Shown: positions 8,493 through 17,475, counted from the first letter of the stretch. The stretch: DNA of 58,633 bases from RGIG9060 sp036307825 (GCA_036307825.1 JAXJWW010000022.1:1-58633), one strand, 5' to 3'. Made by a program: numbers and translations. Notes: generated from the sequence alone by a model not told the origin.

Positions 8493-9485
8493 ATGGATTT
8501 TATTTTAAATCTAATTGGATTTGCTAATTTTAGTTTAGTTTGGCAAATTGTTTTTCAATCAATTCTTTTAGTAGTTGGTTTTGTTTTTTTAGTAAAAGGT
8601 GCAGATTGGTTTGTTGATGGTGCTGCAAGTATTGCAACTAAATTTGGTATTCCACAGTTGATTATTGGTTTAACAATTGTTGCTATGGGAACTTCTGCTC
8701 CAGAAGCAGCGGTTAGTATTACTGCTGCGGCAGCTGGAAATGCAGATATTACAATTGGAAATGTTGTTGGTAGTAATATCTTAAATGTTTTGATTATTCT
8801 TGGAATTACTGCCTTAGTAAATCCTGTTGTAGTTCAAAAATCTTCATTAGTTGTTGATATTCCAGTTGTAATTGGAATTTCCGCTTTGCTTATTGTTTTG
8901 GGCTTAGATGGTAAAATCACTCGTTTAGATGCAAGTATCTTAATAGTGATTTTTATTATGTATTTGAGCTACTTATTATGGGATGCAAAAAAATCTAAAG
9001 CTTTATCAAGTGAAACAATAGAAGAATCTGAGGAAATCAAAAATCTTTCTATTCCAAAAGCAATTTTTTCTACAATCATCGGATTAGTTTTAATTATTGC
9101 AGGAAGTAATTGTGTTGTAGAAGGTGCTACTTTTATTGCAGAAAAAGCTGGTTTAAGCGAAAGATTTATCGGATTAACAATTGTTGCTTTGGGAACATCT
9201 TTACCTGAATTATTCACTTCTGTAACTGCTGCAATGAAGAAAAATTCTGATATTGCTGTAGGAAATATTGTAGGAAGTAATATTTTTAACATCCTTTTTG
9301 TTGTAGGACTTTCAGGAATGATTATTCCAGTTCCATTCCAAAGTGCATTTAGATTTGATGCAATTGTTTCTACTGTTTCTGTAATTTTATTATTGTTATT
9401 CTGTCTTCCTAAAAAACGCCTTTCAAGATTGGGCGGAATTATCTTTTTGATAGGATACGCTTTTTACTTCTATAAAATTTGGTAA
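8493..9485 (+). CDS. CaCA-family sodium/calcium-type cation antiporter, copy 2
   Basis: 330 residues, a tandem duplicate of the gene at 7409. The first 33 nt of both genes are identical and the second alpha-repeat half is almost unchanged (MKKNSDIAVGNIVGSNIF). The central loop (SSETIEESEEIK) and several membrane segments have diverged. The same GTSAPEAAVS and GTSLPELFTSV cation-binding motifs are present. It has no riboswitch of its own in the 94-bp gap, only a hairpin and a GGGAG 14 nt before the ATG. Functional divergence (ion preference or expression range) is possible but not visible. Confidence 0.9.
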   Translation: MDFILNLIGFANFSLVWQIVFQSILLVVGFVFLVKGADWFVDGAASIATKFGIPQLIIGLTIVAMGTSAPEAAVSITAAAAGNADITIGNVVGSNILNVLIILGITALVNPVVVQKSSLVVDIPVVIGISALLIVLGLDGKITRLDASILIVIFIMYLSYLLWDAKKSKALSSETIEESEEIKNLSIPKAIFSTIIGLVLIIAGSNCVVEGATFIAEKAGLSERFIGLTIVALGTSLPELFTSVTAAMKKNSDIAVGNIVGSNIFNILFVVGLSGMIIPVPFQSAFRFDAIVSTVSVILLLLFCLPKKRLSRLGGIIFLIGYAFYFYKIW

Positions 9486-9592
9486 AATCTGAAAATATAA
9501 TAGAAGAATTTTGCAAAAGTCTAATGAGTTTTGCAAGAGTGTATCTTTTTATGGTTTAAAATTTTTCGGTTTTACTGTATAATAGTAATGTT

Positions 9593-11497
9593 ATGAGTGA
9601 AAATAAAAATTTTAAACCATTTATCCCTGCGGATAAAATTGTTCCTGAACTAACAATTACTTCAATTATTGTTGGTTTGATTTTAGCAGTAGTTTTTGGG
9701 GCTGCAAATGCGTACCTTGGACTTAGAGTTGGTATGACAATTTCAGCTTCAATTCCTGCCGCTGTTATTTCTATGGGAATTATTCGTGTTTTATTAAAAC
9801 GAAATTCTATCCTAGAAAATAACATGGTTCAAACAATTGGTTCTGCAGGCGAATCTTTGGCAGCGGGTGCTATCTTTACTTTACCTGCTTTGTTTATGTG
9901 GGCTGCAGAAAATCCTGCAATTAAAAATCCTTCATTTATCACAATTGCAACTTTGGCTTTGTTAGGTGGAATTTTAGGTGTTCTATTTATGATTCCATTA
10001 CGACGAGCTTTAATCGTTGAAGAACATGGTGTTTTACCTTTCCCAGAAGGAACTGCTTGTGCAGAAGTTCTTTTGGCAGGTGAAGAAGGTGGCGATAAGT
10101 CTAAAATCGTTTTTTCAGGACTTGGACTTGCTGCTTTGTACAAATTTATCACCGACGGAGTAAAACTTTTCCCTTCTGAAATTACTTGGGATTTGAAATC
10201 TCTTAAAACTGGTTTTGGTGTTGATGTTCTTCCTGCTCTTGCTGGTGTAGGTTACATCTGTGGAACAAAAATTTCTTCATATATGTTTGCAGGTGGAATT
10301 TTAGGTTGGTTCGTATTAATTCCGTTAATTTCTTTCTTTGGAATTGAACAGTTCTTATCTCCAGCTCCTGCTCCAATTTCTGAACTTGGTGCTGCTGGAA
10401 TTTGGAGTTACTACATTAGATACATTGGTGCTGGTGCTGTTGCAACTGGTGGAATTATCAGCTTGATAAAATCCTTGCCACTTATCGTAAAAACTTTCTC
10501 AAAATCAATTAAAGGATTTGGAAAATCAGCAAAAACTGAAGAAAGAACTGACATTGATTTACCAATGCAATTTGTTCTTATTGGAAGTTTAGTTATCGCA
10601 CTTTTAATTTGGCTTATTCCTACAGTTCCTGTAACATTATTAGGTGCCTTGATGATTGTAGTTTTTGGGTTTTTCTTTGCTACAGTTTCAAGCCGAATGG
10701 TTGGACTTGTTGGTTCTTCAAATAACCCAGTTTCTGGAATGATTATTGCAACTTTGCTTGTTGTAACTTTGCTTTTGAAAGCAACTGGTTTTACTGGTTA
10801 CGAAGGAATGGCTTCTGCAATTTGTATCGGAACAATTATTTGTATTGTTACTGCAATGGCAGGTGATACTTCTCAAGACTTAAAAACTGGTTACATTGTT
10901 GGAGCAACACCTTATAAACAACAAATTGGTGAAATCCTTGGTGCAATTATTTCTGCTTTTGCAATTGGTCTTATCATGTACTTGTTGAACGCAGCATGGG
11001 GATTTGGTTCAAAAGAAATTCCAGCCCCTCAAGCAACTTTGATGAAATTAGTTGTAGAAGGCGTTATGGGTGGAACTTTGCCTTGGTCTTTATTGCTCTG
11101 CGGTGTTGGAATTGCTCTTTGTATCGAAGTTATTGGTATTCCAGTTTTACCTTTTGCAGTTGGTCTTTATCTTCCTATTTACTTATCTGCACCAATTTTC
11201 TTAGGTGGAATTATTCGCTGGTTTGTTGAAAAGAAAAAAGCAAAAGATTCTGAACAAGAACAAAAAGAAACTGTTGAAAAAGGAATTTTGTATTGTTCTG
11301 GTTTAATTGCTGGTGAAGGTGTTATTGGAATGATTCTTGCAATTTTTGCAATTATTCCTGTTGCAAATGGAACTTTAGCCGATGCAATCAATTTAAATTA
11401 TCCGCTTGGTCAAATTGGTAGTGTAATTTTCTTTATTGGAATTATTGCTTCTATCATTTATTTCTCTTTAGCAAAAATCAAAAGTAAGAGTAAATAA
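9593..11497 (+). CDS. OPT-family oligopeptide transporter
   Basis: 634 residues, highly hydrophobic with about 15-16 membrane segments. The N-terminal half has the OPT marks GAANAYLGLRVGMTISASIPAA, broken here as GAANAYLGLRVG and MTISASIP, plus EEHGVLPFPEGTACAEVL, and later GDTSQDLKTGYIVGATPYKQQ (GDTSQDLKTGY core). Members import oligopeptides or metal-chelate compounds with protons. A TATAAT box at 9578-9583 lies only 9 nt before the ATG and there is no Shine-Dalgarno, so the mRNA leader is very short. A PqqD-like gene follows within 2 bp, a pairing also seen with other bacterial OPT transporters as far as I recall. Confidence 0.92.
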   Translation: MSENKNFKPFIPADKIVPELTITSIIVGLILAVVFGAANAYLGLRVGMTISASIPAAVISMGIIRVLLKRNSILENNMVQTIGSAGESLAAGAIFTLPALFMWAAENPAIKNPSFITIATLALLGGILGVLFMIPLRRALIVEEHGVLPFPEGTACAEVLLAGEEGGDKSKIVFSGLGLAALYKFITDGVKLFPSEITWDLKSLKTGFGVDVLPALAGVGYICGTKISSYMFAGGILGWFVLIPLISFFGIEQFLSPAPAPISELGAAGIWSYYIRYIGAGAVATGGIISLIKSLPLIVKTFSKSIKGFGKSAKTEERTDIDLPMQFVLIGSLVIALLIWLIPTVPVTLLGALMIVVFGFFFATVSSRMVGLVGSSNNPVSGMIIATLLVVTLLLKATGFTGYEGMASAICIGTIICIVTAMAGDTSQDLKTGYIVGATPYKQQIGEILGAIISAFAIGLIMYLLNAAWGFGSKEIPAPQATLMKLVVEGVMGGTLPWSLLLCGVGIALCIEVIGIPVLPFAVGLYLPIYLSAPIFLGGIIRWFVEKKKAKDSEQEQKETVEKGILYCSGLIAGEGVIGMILAIFAIIPVANGTLADAINLNYPLGQIGSVIFFIGIIASIIYFSLAKIKSKSK

Positions 11498-11499
11498 TT

Positions 11500-11868
11500 T
11501 TGGCTAAGAAAGTTAAACAACAAAAAATTTCTAAAAACTATATGGATTCAATCTTTGTACATAAGCCAACTTTACAATGGCATACTACAGAGAATGAATC
11601 CAAAAAGCAAATTGTAGTTTTAGATGTTGAAAATACAGGCTTTTTTAATAAAATTGCTCAAAAGTTTTTTCATCGTCCAAAGGTGAGCCATATTTCATTA
11701 GATGAATATGGTTCATCTTTATGGTTGTTTTTAGATGGAACTTCAACTGTTTTTGACATCGTAAATAAAATGAAAGAAAAGTTTCCTTCTGAAGAAGATA
11801 AAATGCTAAATCGTGTAATTACATTTTTACATACATTACAAGTAAACGAATTTATTTTGCAGATATAA
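11500..11868 (+). CDS. PqqD-like (peptide-chaperone family) protein
   Basis: 122 residues with a TTG start two bases after the OPT stop. An ATG at residue 15 is an alternative start, leaving a 108-residue protein. The PqqD/RiPP-recognition-type pattern is clear: F-x-R-P-K-V-S-H-I-x-LDEYGSSLWLFLDG followed by a helical half (FDIVNKMKEKF ... RVITFLHTLQVNEFI). PqqD proteins bind a peptide for a modifying enzyme, but no radical-SAM enzyme or precursor peptide is nearby. Here the partner is evidently the OPT transporter, so the protein may handle its peptide cargo or the transporter's own tail. That role is inference. Confidence 0.75.
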   Translation: MAKKVKQQKISKNYMDSIFVHKPTLQWHTTENESKKQIVVLDVENTGFFNKIAQKFFHRPKVSHISLDEYGSSLWLFLDGTSTVFDIVNKMKEKFPSEEDKMLNRVITFLHTLQVNEFILQI

Positions 11869-11910
11869 ATCTAGTTGAAATATAAAATATAACAAAAAAT
11901 TATTTTTTCC

Positions 11911-11940
11911 TTGACAATTTTAATTTTGCATTGGTAAAAT
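11911..11940 (+). promoter_or_regulatory. Promoter of the 12-kb lipoprotein gene
   Basis: Consensus TTGACA (11911-11916), an 18-bp spacer and TAAAAT (11935-11940), followed by an AGGAGAA Shine-Dalgarno just before the GTG at 11982. Confidence 0.65.
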
Positions 11941-11981
11941 ATTCAAGTTATTGATTAACAAAGATTTTTTAGGAGAAAACT

Positions 11982-13196
11982 GTGAAAAAATTTATTTCAA
12001 TCTTGTTATTCTTTGCTGTTTTTGCATTTTTTGGATGCGATAATTTAGCAAATAGCGGTGAAGATGGAAAAGGTGATGGAAATAATAAACCATCAATCGA
12101 AAATAATTTGCCTGAATCAAAAGGAACAAATGAATTAGCAAATAAAACTTTTGAAGATCCAAATACAAAAATTAGATTTAGTTTTTCAAATAGTACTGTT
12201 AATACTAGTTCTGCACCAAAAGCAAGGTTATCTATTGTTTCTCGCTCTTCTGAAGAGATTTCTAGTGTAGGTTCAAAATTTAATTATTCATTTGATTCAA
12301 CATCAGATCCTAAAACTTTACAATTTCAGTTAGCAGGAATTTTTGATGATGATACAAATTCTAAAGTTCAATCTTACGAAGAGCAAGTTTCTATGGCTGG
12401 ATTACAATATGATTTATTAAGTACAGCTCTTTTTGCTTTATTAAATGGAGATGCTTTATATCAAAGTTTTGCGTCCTTGGGAACAGAATATGTTTCAAAA
12501 ATTAAAAATTCTGTTACAAGCAAAGCAACTGAATATGTATCAACACAAAAATCAATTTTGAATGATTACTTAAAATCAAAATATGAAAGTGTTATACATT
12601 TTAACTACGAATTGAATGAAGAAGCTTTAATTCTTACAGAACAATTCAAAGGTGATTTAACTTCTGCTTCAGCAAAATTTGTTGGAAAATACGGAGAAGC
12701 AATAATTACTTTGAATGATTATGATAATGTAATTCCATTTAAAGTTGAAGTTCCAAATAATGAAGATGGATACGATGTTTATATCGGAGTTCCAAAAGTA
12801 GAAGTATCTACTGAAACTACAGGAACAATAACTGTTGATATGTTTTCTTATCCTGGAAATATGTTAGAATCCTCAAAGGAAGTTATTCGAAATATTTCAA
12901 GTGAAATTACAGAAACTATACAAAATACTTTAATTGAAATTATTTTATCAGAAAGTCTTGAAGAAATAAAATCAGAATTAGATTCTTCTAATTCTAGTCC
13001 AATAGTGGATGATGCAATTGATGAAGCAATTGGTAGTTTCAAATTAAAAGTAAGTTATGCAATTTCTGGAAATACATTAACTTTTACTTTTGAAGCAGAC
13101 GGTTCTCCAAGTTTCTTAACAGGAGCACCTTCCTCCAATTCTTTTGATTTAACATATACACCACTTCTTGGTGCAACATACAATATTGTTAAATAA
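11982..13196 (+). CDS. Lipoprotein of unknown function
   Basis: 404 residues, GTG start with AGGAGAA 5 nt upstream. Lipoprotein signal peptide with lipobox AFFGC (Cys at about residue 19), followed by a Gly/Asp/Asn-rich linker (NSGEDGKGDGNNK). The rest is polar and Ser/Thr/Glu-rich, with alternating beta-like stretches and helical segments. I recognise no domain. It is monocistronic: own TTGACA promoter upstream and a strong hairpin terminator downstream. It is probably a membrane-anchored periplasmic or surface protein. Confidence 0.75.
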   Translation: MKKFISILLFFAVFAFFGCDNLANSGEDGKGDGNNKPSIENNLPESKGTNELANKTFEDPNTKIRFSFSNSTVNTSSAPKARLSIVSRSSEEISSVGSKFNYSFDSTSDPKTLQFQLAGIFDDDTNSKVQSYEEQVSMAGLQYDLLSTALFALLNGDALYQSFASLGTEYVSKIKNSVTSKATEYVSTQKSILNDYLKSKYESVIHFNYELNEEALILTEQFKGDLTSASAKFVGKYGEAIITLNDYDNVIPFKVEVPNNEDGYDVYIGVPKVEVSTETTGTITVDMFSYPGNMLESSKEVIRNISSEITETIQNTLIEIILSESLEEIKSELDSSNSSPIVDDAIDEAIGSFKLKVSYAISGNTLTFTFEADGSPSFLTGAPSSNSFDLTYTPLLGATYNIVK

Positions 13197-13207
13197 TTAA
13201 AAACAAA

Positions 13208-13264
13208 AGCTACGGGAATTTTCAAAATGAATTTCTATTTTGATTTTCTCGTAGCTATTTTTTT
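13208..13264 (+). terminator. Rho-independent terminator after the lipoprotein gene
   Basis: AGCTACG(GGA) at 13208-13217 pairs with (TCT)CGTAGCT ending at 13256, with a TTTTTTT run after it. It lies between convergent genes and an A-run on the left suggests it can also stop the minus-strand transcript. Confidence 0.8.
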
Positions 13265-13288
13265 ACAACTGTATTGTAATTGAAAAGT

Positions 13289-14830
13289 TTAGTGTTTTAA
13301 GAAAATTTGCATCAATGTAATAAATTGATACAACATTTTGTAAATGTTAACCCCCATATCTCTAATTGGCTTTTCTGAATAATGTTCCAATTCTTTCCAG
13401 TTAATTAATAATTGAGGTTTTGTTTTTTCTTTATCTTCAATTAAGTTTTTAAGCTCTCGGGCGAATGCAACTAATTGTTGAGAACCCATAGTTAGTATTG
13501 TTATAGCTTTTTCGTTAACATCACCTAATTGAGTCCTAATATATCTTGCTGATTCTTTATCTCTATCACTTCGAACTAAAAGATTTTTGAGTTTAATTCC
13601 AAGCTCGGAGTCTTCTGATAAAGAATTATCAAAATCGTTAATTTGGTCGCTAACAGTAAGAATTGCATGATATGTATCAGAAAGTTGATTTGACAATGCT
13701 GAAGATACCCATTTCCCTCTAACTAAAACTAAATCTGTGTATTCTCTAACATCTTTTTTGAAATAATCAATTAAAAAGGCTTTCATATAATTCAATGGCT
13801 GATAATGAAGATATCCATTGAGGTTTCGTTTTGTGTAATTTAGGTTTGCATTTTCAGAGTAATTTTTTAATCTTGAAACTGAAGTTGTACCAAAAAGATT
13901 TTTTAGTATTTCTTCAACTTTTGAATTCGTTTTAGTTTGTTCAATTTTTTTAAGAGTTTGTGTTGTTTGTGTGCGAATTTTTTCTAAATAAGATTCAAAA
14001 ATTACTTCATTTGCAACAGTGATTGGTTGCTTGTAAATTGGATTTTTTGTAATAAGTTGAATTATCATTTCAAAAACTTTAGAATCTCGTAAATTCTTTA
14101 GTTTTATCATCAATTTACTCCAAGTCGCTGCTTGTACAGGTTCAACACCTTTTAAATTTTTGAATAATTGCATTACAGATGTCCAATCTTCTGAAAAAGG
14201 TAATGCCCAAGCAATTTCTAAAAAGTCTTGTAAATCGTCGCTAATATATTCTGCTCGAATTATATCAAATCTTGGAATATAGTTAAAATCTCGTTCTCTT
14301 AAACCTGAATCGAATTTTTTTAACAAAAAGAAATAGTCAAATTCACAAAAGGCTTTGAAGGCTTCGATTTTTGTATAAAGTCTATCAATTGTTTGAATTT
14401 TTTCTGTATCAAAATCAGTAATAAAATTAGATAAGTTGCTTTTTACATGTTCTGTAAGTTGATTTAGAGGCAATTTCTGTGATTGTTCTAAAATTGCTTC
14501 TTCTGTAAGTTGACTTGCTAATTCATGTTGTTTTTCTGAAAGAGCAAAGTTTATTACAGCATTTTTGATAGCATTGGGATTTGTTATACCTTGAATCATT
14601 GCTTGTGCAGGTGCAATGATTTTGTAAATATCATAAAAAAACTTTGCAAGTTGTGGTAATGCTTCATCAGAAGAAAATTTATAGAATTTATTATACTTTG
14701 AATGAGAAAGATCTTTTGCAATTCCCTTTAATAAGCGTTTTTTTTCTGCTTCTGGATCTGAATTTCCAAAAATTAAAGTGATTAGTTTTTGAAAGAAATT
14801 TTCTTCGTTATTGTTTGTATTATTTGCCAT
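13289..14830 (-). CDS. DUF5312-like spirochaete protein, function unknown
   Basis: 513 residues, mostly helical, no signal peptide or membrane segment. The N-terminus is polar (MANNTNNNEENFFQKL), followed by the stretch DPEAEKKRLLKGIAKDLSHS. I associate this with the spirochaete-restricted DUF5312 family from memory; a profile search would settle it. The start is well supported because TTGACA, 17 bp, CATTAT and then exactly 6 nt precede the ATG, so the mRNA would be leaderless. It has no obvious operon partner and faces the lipoprotein gene convergently. Confidence 0.7.
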   Translation of the reverse strand: MANNTNNNEENFFQKLITLIFGNSDPEAEKKRLLKGIAKDLSHSKYNKFYKFSSDEALPQLAKFFYDIYKIIAPAQAMIQGITNPNAIKNAVINFALSEKQHELASQLTEEAILEQSQKLPLNQLTEHVKSNLSNFITDFDTEKIQTIDRLYTKIEAFKAFCEFDYFFLLKKFDSGLRERDFNYIPRFDIIRAEYISDDLQDFLEIAWALPFSEDWTSVMQLFKNLKGVEPVQAATWSKLMIKLKNLRDSKVFEMIIQLITKNPIYKQPITVANEVIFESYLEKIRTQTTQTLKKIEQTKTNSKVEEILKNLFGTTSVSRLKNYSENANLNYTKRNLNGYLHYQPLNYMKAFLIDYFKKDVREYTDLVLVRGKWVSSALSNQLSDTYHAILTVSDQINDFDNSLSEDSELGIKLKNLLVRSDRDKESARYIRTQLGDVNEKAITILTMGSQQLVAFARELKNLIEDKEKTKPQLLINWKELEHYSEKPIRDMGVNIYKMLYQFITLMQIFLKH

Positions 14831-14836
14831 ACTACT

Positions 14837-14865
14837 ATAATGTTGTAAATTTTGTGTATTGTCAA
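14837..14865 (-). promoter_or_regulatory. Promoter for a leaderless DUF5312-like mRNA
   Basis: On the minus strand TTGACA (14865-14860), 17-bp spacer, CATTAT (14842-14837), then 6 nt to the ATG at 14830. Beyond it, 14866-15125 is AT-rich DNA in which I see nothing clear. Confidence 0.65.
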
Positions 14866-15164
14866 CGGTTTATTCTGTAAGTTTTAGCAATAAAAAAATT
14901 GTTTTTTAACACTTTTATTAAAAAATATCATTTTGTGTAATTTATTAATATTTACTGAATTTTATTTAGATTTTAATAGAATATAATTGAAGAAAATTGT
15001 TTTAATTCTACTAATTTTGGCTATTTTTCTGTTTTTTTTAGTTGTGAGATTTTAATAAACAATTTTCTTAATGAAGATGATGATTAAAACGAAAATACAT
15101 AAAATATCAGCGTAAAGGGAAATAAGAAAGTTTGCAAACAAAAACTTTTAATATGTTATGTTAA

Positions 15165-15297
15165 ACTATACACATCCTATTAGGTAATATACAATACTGT
15201 AAAATAATCTAACTTATCTGCAAAATGATAAGTTGAAATTCGACTACGCTTATCAGGTAAGTTATTGAACTTTCTGATTTAGCGTAGTCTTTTTTTT
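15165..15297 (+). ncRNA. Candidate small RNA or terminator pair next to ferritin
   Basis: Two hairpins lie in a 465-bp gap (14831-15295) with no plus-strand gene. The first is AACTTATC/GATAAGTT (15211-15234). The second is a strong stem GACTACGCT/AGCGTAGTC (15242-15289), extended by ATCAG/CTGAT and followed by eight T on the plus strand (15290-15297), i.e. a textbook terminator for a plus-strand transcript. The first hairpin read on the minus strand is followed by a T-rich stretch and could end the ferritin mRNA. Either a short plus-strand RNA exists here or the pair is simply bidirectional; the 5' end given is a guess. Confidence 0.35.
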
Positions 15298-15811
15298 ATT
15301 CAAATTTGTAATCGGCTTGAGAATATTTTCTTTGTCCAAGTTCATTATCAAGCATAAAAAGAGCAGATGTATCTGAACTAAAAATTTCCATTTTTGTTAT
15401 TAAGGTATGAGCGTTTAATTCTTCTTCACCTTGTTCTTTTATGAACCAGTCTAAAAATTCCATAGATTGATAATCTTTGTATTCAACAGCAACATTATAT
15501 ATTTTGTTTATCAAAGCTGTTACATATTCCTCGTGGCGTAAACTTTCTCGTATAGGGTCAATAAAATCTGTAAGTTTAATATCAGGTGCTCCAATTGCCT
15601 CAAGTTTTATTTTGGCGTTATTATTTTGTAAATATTGATAAAAAAGCATTGCGTGATCAAGTTCTTCTTTTGCTTGTACTTTGTACCAATTTGCAAAACC
15701 TAACAAACCTTTGCTTTCATAAAAATTTGCAAAATCCAAATATAGATATGCAGAAAACATTTCTTTGTTAATTTGTGAATTCATTAAGGATGATATTTTT
15801 TCGTGTATCAT
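15296..15811 (-). CDS. ftn: Non-haem ferritin
   Basis: 171 residues from the ATG at 15811, which has AAGGAAA at the right distance; the longer frame to 15859 lacks such support. It is a four-helix ferritin with the bacterial ferroxidase residues: Glu in NKEMFSAYLYLD, the EELDHAMLF motif (Glu and His of helix B), and acidic residues in EEYVTALI and FIKEQGEEELNAHTLI. It stores iron by oxidising Fe2+ in a 24-mer shell and limits Fenton chemistry. A promoter and a palindrome lie in its 5' region. The stop codon overlaps the T-run of a plus-strand terminator. Confidence 0.95.
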   Translation of the reverse strand: MIHEKISSLMNSQINKEMFSAYLYLDFANFYESKGLLGFANWYKVQAKEELDHAMLFYQYLQNNNAKIKLEAIGAPDIKLTDFIDPIRESLRHEEYVTALINKIYNVAVEYKDYQSMEFLDWFIKEQGEEELNAHTLITKMEIFSSDTSALFMLDNELGQRKYSQADYKFE

Positions 15812-15841
15812 TGTTAATTTCCTTTTTAAAAGTTTGAAATT

Positions 15842-15858
15842 TGTTTGCAACGCAAACA
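15842..15858 (-). promoter_or_regulatory. 17-bp palindrome in the ferritin leader
   Basis: TGTTTGC-AAC-GCAAACA, a perfect 7-3-7 inverted repeat downstream of the predicted ferritin transcription start. It is a candidate operator or an RNA hairpin in the 5' UTR. It does not match the Fur or PerR box consensus. Confidence 0.45.
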
Positions 15859-15876
15859 TTATTGATTTCTAAAAAA

Positions 15877-15905
15877 AGTATAAGTTTTGAATTATCTAAA
15901 ATCAA
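15877..15905 (-). promoter_or_regulatory. Ferritin promoter
   Basis: Minus strand TTGATT (15905-15900), 17 bp, TATACT (15882-15877). The divergent oxidoreductase gene has an extended -10 (TGATATAAT, 15913-15921) immediately beside it. Confidence 0.5.
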
Positions 15906-15969
15906 ATTTTTATGATATAATTAATAGTAATAATATTTTAAAATATATATTTTTATAAAGGATTTTTTT

Positions 15970-17475
15970 ATGAAGAAGATTGTAATTGTAGGTGCAGGAA
16001 TTTCAGGTTTAAGTGCAGGAATATATGCGAGACGAGCTGGATTTGAAACAGAAATAATTGAACAGCATTTTACTTTTGGAGGTTTTTCTACAAGTTGGAA
16101 ACGTAAAGGTTATTATTTTGAAGGTGGAATGCATTGGTTAACAGGTTCTTCTCCTAAAGTTCCATTGAATCGAGTATGGAAAGAAACTGGAGCTTTACAA
16201 GAAAATAATCCTGTTGAAAATAGAAATCCATTTTACACTTTGATAGATGGCGAAAATAAATTACGATTTTGGCGTGATTTAAAACAATTCAAAATTGAAC
16301 TTTTAAATTTTGCTCCGGAAGACAAAAAAAATATAAATAGATTATGTTCTGACATAAATGCCTTTAAGCATGTAAATATGCCAATGCGTGATGTAAAAGG
16401 GCTTAAAACAAAGAATCCTTGTAAGCTAACTTTTTTGCAAATTATCAAGATGATTCCAGCTGGATTAAGATATTTTAGATTAAAAAATACTAGTTATCTT
16501 GATTATGTAGGAAAATTCAAAAATGAAAGTGTGAAACATTTACTTTTAAGTATTGTTGGTCATCGATACAATGCTCTTTCTTTCATTTATACAATGTCAT
16601 CAATTGCTACGGGTGATAGCGGGTTTCCACTAGGTGGTTCAATTCAAATGGCACAAAATATGGTGAATACATTTTTATCACTCGGAGGTAAAATAACTTA
16701 TAGTACAAAAGTAGAAAAAATTATTACAGAAAAATTTATTGATAAAAGAAAAAAAGAAACTCAAAAAGTAGTTGCAGTAAAAACTGATAAAGGAATTATT
16801 GATTGCGATTCAGTAATTGTAACACAAGATACTAGAAATGCTATTGATAATTTATTTGAAGAAAAAATAAAAACTGATTGGGCTCCAAAAATGCGAAAAA
16901 ATGTTACAGGTTCTGAAAATATTTTTGTTGCACTTGGAATTAAGGCAGATTTATCTCACTATCCTTACTCAATGGTTTTTCCTTTAAAAGAAAAGATTAG
17001 TTTTGCAGAAAATGAATTTTCGGAATTAAAAATTTATAATTATTCAAAGTATACTGGTTATGCACCAAAAGATTGTGCATCTTTAACTTGTATTTTACTT
17101 TGTCCTTGTTATGATTATTGGAAGAAAGCAAAAGAAGATGGTTCTTATAAAGAAAAAAAAGAAGAACTTGTAAAAAAATTTATAGACTCTCTTTCAAAAT
17201 TTATTCCAGAAATAACACAAGAGACAGTTGAAGTTTATGATGTTGCTACTCCGCTTACTTACGAAAGATATTGTTCTTCTTATCAAGGTTCTTGGATGTC
17301 AATTTGGAAACCAAAAACTTCAAGATTTCAATACCCTCAAACAATAAAAAATCTTGAAGGTGTTTATTTTGCAGGTCAAAGAATTATGATGCCGGGTGGA
17401 CTTCCCATTGCAGTTTATACAGGGAGAAGAGCAGTTCAGCTTTTATGTAGAGATAATAAAATAGAATTTGTGTAG
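15970..17475 (+). CDS. FAD-dependent oxidoreductase, phytoene desaturase/CrtI-like
   Basis: 501 residues, AAGGA upstream of the ATG. The N-terminal Rossmann motif VGAGISGLSAGIYARRAG and the following acidic residue in TEIIEQH bind FAD. The region GGFSTSWKRKGYYFEGGMHWLTG is typical of the CrtI/carotenoid isomerase branch (shown here only as its GGFSTSW and FEGGMHWL cores). The C-terminal FAD motif is GVYFAGQRIMMPGGLPIAVYTG (core VYFAGQ and GGLPIAV). Related proteins desaturate or isomerise polyenes or prenoids. No other carotenoid gene is nearby, so the substrate is open. Confidence 0.85.
   Translation: MKKIVIVGAGISGLSAGIYARRAGFETEIIEQHFTFGGFSTSWKRKGYYFEGGMHWLTGSSPKVPLNRVWKETGALQENNPVENRNPFYTLIDGENKLRFWRDLKQFKIELLNFAPEDKKNINRLCSDINAFKHVNMPMRDVKGLKTKNPCKLTFLQIIKMIPAGLRYFRLKNTSYLDYVGKFKNESVKHLLLSIVGHRYNALSFIYTMSSIATGDSGFPLGGSIQMAQNMVNTFLSLGGKITYSTKVEKIITEKFIDKRKKETQKVVAVKTDKGIIDCDSVIVTQDTRNAIDNLFEEKIKTDWAPKMRKNVTGSENIFVALGIKADLSHYPYSMVFPLKEKISFAENEFSELKIYNYSKYTGYAPKDCASLTCILLCPCYDYWKKAKEDGSYKEKKEELVKKFIDSLSKFIPEITQETVEVYDVATPLTYERYCSSYQGSWMSIWKPKTSRFQYPQTIKNLEGVYFAGQRIMMPGGLPIAVYTGRRAVQLLCRDNKIEFV

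Noticed and set aside
15812..15859. N-terminal extension of ferritin to 15859
   Set aside because: The ATG at 15811 has an AAGGAAA site and gives normal ferritin length; the extension would translate the palindromic leader.
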